Both the position numbers and the translations under genes were made by a program. Shown here piece after piece: positions 16,283-24,508 of a DNA stretch of 64,000 nucleotides. Below the pieces are notes generated by a model. The model saw only the letters and a list, made by a program, of their open reading frames with translations, ran no database searches and was not told where the DNA came from. The number at the start of each line of letters is the position of its first letter. Position 1 is the first letter of the stretch. The stretch is from contig NZ_JABMCB010000201.1 of assembly GCF_013359935.1 (NCBI RefSeq), forward strand, positions 310,001-374,000, written 5' to 3'. This stretch comes from Paenibacillus xylanilyticus. Lineage in GTDB: Bacteria; Bacillota; Bacilli; Paenibacillales; Paenibacillaceae.

Positions 16283-16491
16283 GGCTCACTCTTAAAATAA
16301 GTTCTTTAACGGCTGCAACTAGTGAAGGGAACGAAATCGATTCTGTAGAAGCGGAGCGTTCGCCTTTGTCTCAAGATTTATACAACTAAAACTAATTCAA
16401 ATAAATCTGGAGACAACAGCGATCGAAAGAACGATTCGTAACCGGAACGACTAAATTGCAGGACGTAAGTACTTAATTTTTAAAATGAGCC
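16283..16491. repeat. 209-bp imperfect palindrome between ugpE and ugpB
   Basis: The stretch 16283-16381, read forward, aligns by eye with the reverse complement of 16401-16491 along its whole length, with small gaps and roughly two thirds of positions equal. Matching landmarks are GGCTCA at both ends, TTAAAA, TAAGTnCTT, CTGCAA, ACGAA, ATCG and the inner TTGTCTCxAGATTTAT (16 bases, one mismatch). The centre is a 19-base loop. The RNA would fold into one long hairpin ending 7 bases before the ugpB ribosome site. There is no open frame. It may be a MITE-like or other dispersed palindromic unit. Confidence 0.75.
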
Positions 16492-16511
16492 ACAAAAAAA
16501 GGAGAGAGATT

Positions 16512-17876
16512 ATGCGTTTGAAAAAAAGAGGGACATTTGCTTTAATGCTGGCTGCACTAATGTTGGTTATATCCGCCTGCGGCGGCAAAACAGAGACAAG
16601 CAGTCCGGCGAGTGGTGCTCAAGCGGATGCGGCAGCTGCCGAACCGACTCAACTGACATGGTGGCACTCGATGTCTGGAGCAGGAGAGAAAGCCATTAAC
16701 CAGCTCGCTTCCGATTTCAATGCAAGTCACCCGGACATTCAGGTGAAAGCAATCTATCAAGGGAAGTACGATGAGAGTTTGAACAAACTGAAAGCATCCA
16801 TGGGATCGGACAGCGGTCCGGACATCATTCAGGTATACGAGATCGGCAGCAAGTTTATGATCGATTCAGGCATGATTACACCAGTACAGGACTTTATCGA
16901 CAAAGACAAGTTTGACCTGTCCAAACTGGAGCCGAACATCATCCGTTATTACACGATTGATGGCAAACTGAACGCGATGCCTTTTAACACTTCGAACCCG
17001 ATTCTGTACTACAACAAGGACATGTTCAAGGCAGCAGGTCTCGATCCGGAGAATCCGCCGAAGACCTATGAAGAGTTTGAACAGGCTGCGAAAGCTCTGG
17101 CGAAAGACGGCAAGCCGGGTGCATCCATGGCGATCTATGGCTGGTTTATGGAGCAGTTCTTTGCGAACCAGAATGCAGATTATGTAAACAATGGTAACGG
17201 AAGAGATGCTGCAGCGACGGAATCCCTGCTGAACTCCGAAGCGGGTGTGAAAACACTGACGTGGTGGAAGAAGATGATTGATGAGAAGACCCTCTCCAAT
17301 CTGGGTCGCAGCACAGACGATACAACCGCAGCATTTACGGCAGAGCAAATCGGCATGACACTGGATTCTACCGCTGGATTGCGCAAAATTGTAGAAGGCG
17401 CTGGCGACAAGTTTGAACTCGGAACAGGCTTCCTGCCTCGTCCGGCAGATGCCAAAGAAGGCGGCGTTGTAGTTGGTGGCGCAAGCTTGTACATCATGAA
17501 CAACAAGTCGGAAGCACAACAGCAAGCTGCTTGGGAATTCATCAAGTACTTGGCAACACCTGAAGTACAGGCCAACTGGAGTGTTGCGACAGGATACTTC
17601 CCAATTACGACAGCAGCCTACGATCAGCAAGTATTAAAGGATAATATGGCGAAGTACCCGCAATTCCAGACAGCAGTCGACCAATTGCACGCTTCCGCTG
17701 ATTCGACAGCAACATCCGGGGCCGTAATGGGCGTGTTCCCCGAAGCTCGTCAACTTGTCGAAACAGCGATCGAAACTGTATTGAATGGACAAGGTACACC
17801 GCAAGAAGCGCTGGATGCTGCAGCAAAACAAATTACAGACAAGATTGCACAGTATAACAGTACAGTGAAGAAATAA
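16512..17876 (+). CDS. ugpB: ABC transporter substrate-binding lipoprotein, UgpB-like
   Basis: 454-residue extracellular binding protein anchored as a lipoprotein: MRLKKRGTFALMLAALMLVI then SACGG, a clear lipobox. The mature part starts with the UgpB-type QLTWWHSMSGAGEKAINQLA and continues with NAMPFNTSNPILYYNKDMFK and GGASLYIMNNKSEAQQQAAW, all close to E. coli UgpB, which binds sn-glycerol-3-phosphate. A different phosphodiester or sugar ligand remains possible. The start at 16512 lies 6 bases after AAAGGAGAG; an upstream ATG at 16485 would place the signal peptide behind nine extra residues and is inside the palindrome. Confidence 0.82.
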   Translation: MRLKKRGTFALMLAALMLVISACGGKTETSSPASGAQADAAAAEPTQLTWWHSMSGAGEKAINQLASDFNASHPDIQVKAIYQGKYDESLNKLKASMGSDSGPDIIQVYEIGSKFMIDSGMITPVQDFIDKDKFDLSKLEPNIIRYYTIDGKLNAMPFNTSNPILYYNKDMFKAAGLDPENPPKTYEEFEQAAKALAKDGKPGASMAIYGWFMEQFFANQNADYVNNGNGRDAAATESLLNSEAGVKTLTWWKKMIDEKTLSNLGRSTDDTTAAFTAEQIGMTLDSTAGLRKIVEGAGDKFELGTGFLPRPADAKEGGVVVGGASLYIMNNKSEAQQQAAWEFIKYLATPEVQANWSVATGYFPITTAAYDQQVLKDNMAKYPQFQTAVDQLHASADSTATSGAVMGVFPEARQLVETAIETVLNGQGTPQEALDAAAKQITDKIAQYNSTVKK

Positions 17877-17937
17877 GAAAAGTGTAGTAATCCAACGGAA
17901 TCATCCGTTAGGTACAGTATCGAAGTATTATATAACA

Positions 17938-17992
17938 ACACAGCGTATGCGGCGCTCATAATGGAACGTCGCATCGTTTTGCTGTGTCTAAA
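17938..17992 (+). terminator. Hairpin after ugpB, probable weak terminator
   Basis: ACACAGC and ATGCG pair with CGCAT and GCTGTGT around a long loop; no T-run follows on the plus strand. The AT-rich remainder up to 18346 contains TATAAT at 18171-18176 without a convincing -35, so an activator-dependent promoter for the nuclease gene is possible. No gene is seen in this gap. Confidence 0.45.
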
Positions 17993-18346
17993 AGTATGAT
18001 CAAGATTCGGGTTAACACTTCTTTTAATATTAAAATGTTATCAGTTTATGTCGAGAAAAATATTTGATTGAAACAGTATGTAATAATACCTAACTTAAAA
18101 TGGTCAAATGCGCATGGCTTAATGATTATTTTGAGTCATAAAGTCACGTTTTTCATTCAAACATGGTCCTATAATTGATTTTAAAACACTATTTATTAAA
18201 ACTGTGTAAAGTATATGTCCTAATTTATATCAAAATACAAGAATATAGTTTACATCATAAAGGAGTTCATTTATCTTATATATGAACCAATGTACAAGCT
18301 CTTTGAACAAATGATTGCAAATTCGAAACATGGGGGTAGGAAAAGG

Positions 18347-21300
18347 ATGTATAGTAAGCAAATAAGGAGTTGGCTCAGATTATTCTTAGCCATGGTACTG
18401 CTGATCACAGGGGCTATTCCGGTTGGGTTATTTAACAGCAAGGCAGCTGCTGCGGACGAGCCGTTGACGGTTGCTCAGGCGCAAGCCAAGAATTCTGACG
18501 GATCTACAGCGACTGTCGAAGGATATGTTGTTGGCTACTACAATAGCGGAACTTCCGTCCAATTAAGTCCTCCTTTTACTTCTGACACCAATTTTGCACT
18601 CGCAGATCGTCCGGATGAGACGGATGTGACCAAAATGATGCCAGTCCAAGTCCCTACAAATGCTCCGCTTAGTACCTTTGGATTACAAAGCAATATTTCC
18701 TTATATCATTCCAAAGTTCGCATTAATAATGGTACATTAAGCTTGTATTTTACAGTTAATGGTATTAAAAGCGCCACCTCCACCTCCACCACCTTCCAAC
18801 TGATTGATGAGACACCTGAAACCAAAGCGGCAAACGTTACCGCTAGTCCCTCCTCAGGTACGGTTCCAGCTGGAACAAAGGTTACTCTTGCAACAACCAC
18901 AGTTGGTGCCGCAGTCTACTACAAGCAAAATGACGACACCGACTACCTCCCATACACCGTACCCATTACAGTAAATGATGCAACTTATATTGAAACCTAT
19001 GCAGCAAAAGACGGTCTAGAAAATAGTGATGTTACCAATTTCGATTATACAATCGTGGATAGTACGCCAATCTCCATCTCCAGTGCCAGGAACCAATCGG
19101 AGAACACCCCGGTTACCGTTCAAGGGATTGTGACCTACCGGGAAGAGTCTGGAGGTATGGCCAATCTGTACATCCAGGATGAGAATGCCGGAATCGTCGT
19201 TCGGGGAACGGATTCCACAGTAGAGCCGGGAGACCGTATTGAAGCGTATGGCCCACTCACTATTTATAACGGTTTGCTTCAGATAGAGAAAGACAAGGCC
19301 GGGTTCCCAGGCGGTTACATCAAAATTCTGGACAAGAATCAAGAAATTCCAGCACCGATCACTCTGACATCCAAAGACTTCATGCCGGCTGAGGGCGGAG
19401 GCAAGGGTGCAGGCGGTATTTTTGAGGGGATGCTTGTCGAAGTGAATGAAGTCACAGTGACAAGAAGCAGCAGTTCTACCTTTTATGCGACAGATGCCGA
19501 TGGTGCAGAAATCACGATCTATGCGAAGAATAGTCCAACTGCACTGGCAGCAGGCAAAACATACGAAAAAGTGACAGGCGTCATGACATATCACACAAGC
19601 TATGGCCTTGAGCTGATTCCACGTACAGCAGCAGATGTTGTCGAAAATTTGCTCTCCGTAACAGCCAGTGCCCAGTCCGGTGGTATTGTCAAAGGATCAA
19701 CCGTGACCTTATCCTCACCAACAGCAGGAGCTGAAATTTATTACACGGTTGATGGAACAGAACCAACCCAAACATCTATCCTTTATAGTGGCCCAATCAC
19801 AGTAGACGAAGATACGGTTGTTAAAGCGATCGCCGTATCAGATGGAAACACAAGTGATGTATATAGCTTTACGTACACCGTTCTTCAGGAGCTGGACAAC
19901 CTGAGAATCCACGATATTCAAGGAGCATCTCATAACTCTCTGTATGATGGTCTGGCTGTCCAAAATGTTGAAGGTATCGTGACTCATGTTGTCAATGCAA
20001 GTTCGTTCTATATGCAGGAGATTCCTGGCATGGAAGATGACGACATAAATACATCCGAGGGTATCCTTATTTATAAATCTACTCATGGCATGGCGGTAGG
20101 CAACAAAGTCAGCGTATCCGGTCAAGTGAAGGAATATGCGACAGCAGCGACCGAGCTGGCGACAACTGAAATTGTTGCTACAGCAGTTACGGTTGACGGT
20201 GAAAATCAGACGCTGCCTGAACCTGTAATCCTTGGGAAGAATGGCCGTATGATCCCTACCGTAATTGATTCCGATCAGTTCGGTGAGTTTAACCCGGATA
20301 TGGATGCAATTGACTTTTACGAAAGTCTGGAAGGCATGAGAGTACAGCTTGATCAAGCCACGATTATCGGTCCGTATTCTAGTGAACCAGGACTGGCAGT
20401 CGTAGTAGATAATGGTGAAAACAATCCGTTACGAACGCCTGCAGGAGGCGTCATTCTGACAGGAGATGGTGCGGAACCATTCGAGAGCTCCCTGAATCCA
20501 CAGCGGCTGTTTATCAATAAAAAGCCTTCTCAGGCCGTTAAAACGGGGGACAAACTCGCGGATTCTGTCAAAGGTGTGATGACTTACGCTAACGGCAATT
20601 ATAAGGTAGCTCCGGAAGGGAATTTGCCGGCAATTATTTCGAGTGACCTTAAACAGGCAACAACGGTCATTAAGCAAGCTGATGATAAACTGACGATTGC
20701 AACCTTCAACGTGGAGAATTTCAGTCAGAAGGATGCTGCAAGAGCAGTGAAAATCGGTGGTATTGTGGTCAACAACCTTAAGAATCCTGACGTTATTGGT
20801 ATCATGGAAGTACAGGATAACGATGGAGCAACCGACAGCGGAACAACTGCTGCGGATGCGAGCTTCCAGACCTTAATTGATGCAATTGCTAGTAATGGTG
20901 GTCCTACTTATAAGTACACGGATATTGCTCCGGTAAACAATCTGGATGGCGGGGCTCCGGGTGCCAACATTCGTGTAGGCTTCCTGTACAACGAGGCGCG
21001 TGTTTCCTTGAAACAAGGAAATAAGGGAGATGCTGCAACAGGAATCCAAGTGGAATCGGATGGAACGCTGTCCCTGAATCCAGGGCGTATTGATCCAACA
21101 AACGATGCATTTGCAAGCTCACGTAAACCTCTTGCAGCTGAGTTCGAATTTAATGGAGAACGAGTAGTCGTGATTGCGAATCACCTTAATTCCAAAGGTG
21201 GCGATCTGAAACCGTATGGAAGTATACAGCCTGCGACACGAAGCAGTGAAATTCAGCGTGCCAGACAGGCAGCGGCAGTGAATGGTTTTGTGAAAGAACT

Positions 21301-23905
21301 CTTAGATAAAGATCCTAACGTAAATATAGCTGTGCTTGGGGATTTCAATGACTTCCAGTTCTCCAAGACTTTAAATATCATCGAAGGCAGCGAATTGGAC
21401 AATCTGGTGAATAAGCTCCCAGAAAATAAACGCTATTCCTACATCTATGATGGCAATTCACAAACACTGGACCACATTTTGGTGAGCAAAAATCTGTCTG
21501 AAACGGCAGCCATTGAAGTGGTGCATGTGAATGCGGATTTTGAAACAGCTGATGGACGCGTCAGTGACCATGATCCACTGCTTGCACAATTAAGCATTGG
21601 CAGCAGTGAAGAAGAGGGCGACTTCAACCTTCGTGTATTGCATACCAACGACACGCACGCGCACTTGGATAACATTCCGCGCCGCGTAACGGCGATCAAA
21701 GAAACACGCAACGAGAACACCTTGGTGCTGGATGCCGGAGACGTGTTTTCTGGAACCTTGTATTTCAATCTCTTCAATGGTCAAGCGGATCTGGAATTCA
21801 TGAACATGATCGGATACGACGCAATGACCTTTGGTAACCATGAGTTCGATAAAGGCACAAACGTGCTCAAGGAATTCATTGAAAAAGCGGAGTTCCCATT
21901 TGTAAGTGCCAATATCAACTTTACGAAGGATGCCAACCTGGGCAGCTTATACAAAGATACCATCGGACAACCAGCTGAGAATGCTGAGATCTATCCGGCT
22001 ATCATTACGGAAGTAGACGGCGAGAAGGTCGGAATCTTCGGCTTAACGACTACGGATACCGTATCCCTGTCCTCACCGGGAGATGATCTGAAGTTCGAGA
22101 ATTACATTGCAAGTGCACAGGCAACAGTTGCCATGCTGGAGCAAGAAGGCATTAACAAAATTATTGCACTGACTCATCTGGGGTACTCGGAAGACCTGAA
22201 GCTGGCAGAAGCCGTGGAAGGCATCGACATTGTAGTGGGTGGTCACTCACATACGATTCTAAGCGAGCCAGTTGTGGTCGAAGCTCATGCTGAACCGATT
22301 CTGGTTGTCCAAACAGGAGAATATGATGTGTCCCTGGGTCAACTGGATGTCACGTTCGATGCAGAGGGTGTGTTGAAAACGTGGAATGGCAAATTGCTGA
22401 GCCTGGATGCAAAGGATTCCGCGGGTAAATATGTATATCAAGATGACCCGGCAGCAAAAGCAAAGCTGGCAGAATATGCACCACTGCTGGAAGACTTCAA
22501 GAAAGAAGTTATCGGCAAAACGAACGTATTCCTCGATGGAGAACGTGGTAACGTGCGTAAGCAGGAAACCAACCTAGGTAACCTCATGACAGACGGCATG
22601 CTGGAAAAAGTGAAATCCATCGTCAAGGAAAACGACGTGAAAGGATATGTGGCCATTCAAAACGGCGGCGGTATCCGGGCATCGTTCCAGAAAGGTGACA
22701 TTACGTTGGGTGATCTGCTCACCGTTATGCCATTCGGTAACAATCTGTCTGCACTGAAAATGACAGGTAAGGAAATTACAGCTGCACTCGAAAATGGTGT
22801 AAGTGGTGTGGAAACAGCTGAAGGACGCTTCCCGCAAGTATCGGGCATGCGCTTCTACTATGATTCCACCAAACCGGGCGAGAAAATTGATTCTGCGACC
22901 AATACCGTGACGCAAGAGGGTCAACGCGTAGTGAAAGTGCAAATCAAAAATGCGGATGGTACGTACACGGATATTGATCCAAACGGAAATTATATCGTGG
23001 CAACGAACTCCTTTATGGCGAATGGGGGAGACTTCTACCGCGCCATGAGAGCAGCGAAGGATGCCAACCGCTTCTATGAACTAAATCTGGTAGACTATGA
23101 GGTCTTCCATGAGCATCTGGATCGAGTGGGTGTAGTCAATCAGACAACAGAAGGACGCAGTACGGATCTGAAAGGATCTCCGCTTCCAGGTGATGGAAAC
23201 GGAAGTAATCCTGGTAATGGTGGAGGCAACAATGGCAGCAATCCGGGCAGTGGCAATAGTGGTGGAGGCACAACGACACCAACAACACCGGTAACGCCAA
23301 CCAATCCGACCACTCCAACAACGCCATCAGCTCCGGGTAATGGAAATGGTGGAACGACAACACCGAATCCGGGCGTCATTCTCAAGGATATCGGCAATCA
23401 CTGGGCAGCTGCTGCAATCGAGCAGGCCATTTCCCGGGGAATTGTGAACGGATATGCAGACGGTAATTTCCGTCCTAATGCTTCGGCTACACGTGCTGAA
23501 TTTGCGGTAATGCTTGCGAGAGCATTCGAACTTCCAGCCAGCAGCAAAGCGTTAACGTTCAAGGATGCTGATAAAATCCCGGCGTGGGCACAATCGTTTA
23601 TAGCTCAGGCGGTTGAGCAAGGCATTATCAGCGGATATACCGATGAGACATTCCGTGCATCAGGCAAAGTATCACGTGTGGAAATGACAGTCATGCTGGT
23701 AAGAGCGCTGGGACTTCCGATCGAATCCAATGCAACGTTAAGCTTCACAGATGCAAATCAAGTTCCGGCATGGGCAGTTCCTTACATTGCAGCAGCTTAT
23801 GAAGCAGGATTGATTAAGGGCACAGGCAATAACAAGTTTAATCCGCTTGCGAATGCAACCCGTGCAGAAGTGGTGACGCTGCTGATGTCGGCAAGTGAGC
23901 TATAA
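18347..23905 (+). CDS. SLH-anchored multidomain nuclease / 5'-nucleotidase
   Basis: Secreted 1852-residue protein. Order by eye: signal peptide (SWLRLFLAMVLLITGAIP, cut near AAAADE); OB-like domain about 35-150; chitobiase-C-terminal-like repeat about 163-235; OB-like domain about 238-431; second chitobiase-like repeat about 438-511; OB-like domain about 515-778; endonuclease/exonuclease/phosphatase domain about 780-1080 (TIATFNVENFS, GIMEVQDND, VIANHLNSKG, LGDFNDFQ, SDHDPLL); metallophosphatase about 1095-1365 (HTNDTHAH, DAGDVFSGT, FGNHEFDKG, GGHSH); 5'-nucleotidase C-terminal domain about 1390-1600 (NGGGIRA, PFGNNL); Gly/Pro/Thr linker; three SLH domains. B. subtilis YhcR is a related nuclease-nucleotidase. 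It likely degrades extracellular nucleic acid to nucleoside and phosphate at the cell surface. The start follows GGGGGTAGG by 6 bases. Confidence 0.92.
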   Translation: MYSKQIRSWLRLFLAMVLLITGAIPVGLFNSKAAAADEPLTVAQAQAKNSDGSTATVEGYVVGYYNSGTSVQLSPPFTSDTNFALADRPDETDVTKMMPVQVPTNAPLSTFGLQSNISLYHSKVRINNGTLSLYFTVNGIKSATSTSTTFQLIDETPETKAANVTASPSSGTVPAGTKVTLATTTVGAAVYYKQNDDTDYLPYTVPITVNDATYIETYAAKDGLENSDVTNFDYTIVDSTPISISSARNQSENTPVTVQGIVTYREESGGMANLYIQDENAGIVVRGTDSTVEPGDRIEAYGPLTIYNGLLQIEKDKAGFPGGYIKILDKNQEIPAPITLTSKDFMPAEGGGKGAGGIFEGMLVEVNEVTVTRSSSSTFYATDADGAEITIYAKNSPTALAAGKTYEKVTGVMTYHTSYGLELIPRTAADVVENLLSVTASAQSGGIVKGSTVTLSSPTAGAEIYYTVDGTEPTQTSILYSGPITVDEDTVVKAIAVSDGNTSDVYSFTYTVLQELDNLRIHDIQGASHNSLYDGLAVQNVEGIVTHVVNASSFYMQEIPGMEDDDINTSEGILIYKSTHGMAVGNKVSVSGQVKEYATAATELATTEIVATAVTVDGENQTLPEPVILGKNGRMIPTVIDSDQFGEFNPDMDAIDFYESLEGMRVQLDQATIIGPYSSEPGLAVVVDNGENNPLRTPAGGVILTGDGAEPFESSLNPQRLFINKKPSQAVKTGDKLADSVKGVMTYANGNYKVAPEGNLPAIISSDLKQATTVIKQADDKLTIATFNVENFSQKDAARAVKIGGIVVNNLKNPDVIGIMEVQDNDGATDSGTTAADASFQTLIDAIASNGGPTYKYTDIAPVNNLDGGAPGANIRVGFLYNEARVSLKQGNKGDAATGIQVESDGTLSLNPGRIDPTNDAFASSRKPLAAEFEFNGERVVVIANHLNSKGGDLKPYGSIQPATRSSEIQRARQAAAVNGFVKELLDKDPNVNIAVLGDFNDFQFSKTLNIIEGSELDNLVNKLPENKRYSYIYDGNSQTLDHILVSKNLSETAAIEVVHVNADFETADGRVSDHDPLLAQLSIGSSEEEGDFNLRVLHTNDTHAHLDNIPRRVTAIKETRNENTLVLDAGDVFSGTLYFNLFNGQADLEFMNMIGYDAMTFGNHEFDKGTNVLKEFIEKAEFPFVSANINFTKDANLGSLYKDTIGQPAENAEIYPAIITEVDGEKVGIFGLTTTDTVSLSSPGDDLKFENYIASAQATVAMLEQEGINKIIALTHLGYSEDLKLAEAVEGIDIVVGGHSHTILSEPVVVEAHAEPILVVQTGEYDVSLGQLDVTFDAEGVLKTWNGKLLSLDAKDSAGKYVYQDDPAAKAKLAEYAPLLEDFKKEVIGKTNVFLDGERGNVRKQETNLGNLMTDGMLEKVKSIVKENDVKGYVAIQNGGGIRASFQKGDITLGDLLTVMPFGNNLSALKMTGKEITAALENGVSGVETAEGRFPQVSGMRFYYDSTKPGEKIDSATNTVTQEGQRVVKVQIKNADGTYTDIDPNGNYIVATNSFMANGGDFYRAMRAAKDANRFYELNLVDYEVFHEHLDRVGVVNQTTEGRSTDLKGSPLPGDGNGSNPGNGGGNNGSNPGSGNSGGGTTTPTTPVTPTNPTTPTTPSAPGNGNGGTTTPNPGVILKDIGNHWAAAAIEQAISRGIVNGYADGNFRPNASATRAEFAVMLARAFELPASSKALTFKDADKIPAWAQSFIAQAVEQGIISGYTDETFRASGKVSRVEMTVMLVRALGLPIESNATLSFTDANQVPAWAVPYIAAAYEAGLIKGTGNNKFNPLANATRAEVVTLLMSASEL

Positions 23906-24008
23906 CCAGAATCCGTATTAAAGAAATGATGCTTCGCAATCAGAAACAGGTCAGGTTTGGTCAAATGCCTACAAATCTTAAAAGAGTTTAACTTCTAGCA
24001 CTCGATTA

Positions 24009-24047
24009 AACGGCTTGCAGATCATAATCTGTAAGCCGTTTTTTTTA
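24009..24047 (+). terminator. Rho-independent terminator after the nuclease gene
   Basis: ACGGCTT and CAGAT pair with ATCTG and AAGCCGT around CATA, then T8. Confidence 0.92.
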
Positions 24048-24117
24048 CTATTAATTACTGTTCATTTTCACCATGAGCGAGTATAGTAAACAGGATTATA
24101 TTGGAAGGGGTGATGAT

Positions 24118-24330
24118 ATGCAGGATCAACCAATCTTGCTTGCATTGGTTGCCATAATCGCAGGGATTTTCAGCATGTTGGGTGGTATGAAAAATTGGGA
24201 TTGGTTCATGAGTACCTTTCAGGCAGGACTTTTCGTGAAAACGATTGGGCGACAGGCAGCAAGGGTAGTCTATGGCATTTTGGGTGTAGTACTCATTACA
24301 ATTGGTGTGTTATTGTTACTTATCGGATAA
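24118..24330 (+). CDS. Small membrane protein, Imm17-like
   Basis: 70 residues with two hydrophobic segments (LLALVAIIAGIFSMLGG and VVYGILGVVLITIGVLLLL) joined by KNWDWFMSTFQAGLFVKTIG then RQAARVVYGILG. The GIFS, NWDWF and GRxxARxxYxxLG pattern is that of the Imm17 family, named as an immunity protein of polymorphic toxin systems but also common as an orphan in Bacillales. No toxin gene is adjacent. The start at 24118 follows GGAAGGGGTG; an in-frame ATG at 24073 has no ribosome site. The role is uncertain. Confidence 0.65.
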   Translation: MQDQPILLALVAIIAGIFSMLGGMKNWDWFMSTFQAGLFVKTIGRQAARVVYGILGVVLITIGVLLLLIG

Positions 24331-24445
24331 GGTAGTAGTTCAGTTCAAAGTATACCTACATAGCTCCACTAGAAGTACATCTCAAATGAGATCTAGCCTT
24401 AATGAAATCAGGTTGCTCGAATTCCAGAAAAAGCAGCATATAAAA

Positions 24446-24477
24446 AAAGACCACCGAAAAATTCGGTGGTCTTTTTT
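24446..24477. terminator. Bidirectional terminator
   Basis: AAAGACCACCGAA pairs perfectly with TTCGGTGGTCTTT around AAA, with A-runs before and T-runs after, so it works for the plus-strand Imm17-like gene and the minus-strand osmoprotectant operon. Confidence 0.92.
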
Positions 24478-24508
24478 CCAAATTGAGGTTGATTCAACTC
24501 GATCTGGT

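Noticed and set aside
18282..18314. Ten-codon frame upstream of the nuclease gene as a leader peptide
   Set aside because: The only ribosome-like site (AAAGGAG) is about 15 bases away, too far, and no attenuator structure follows.
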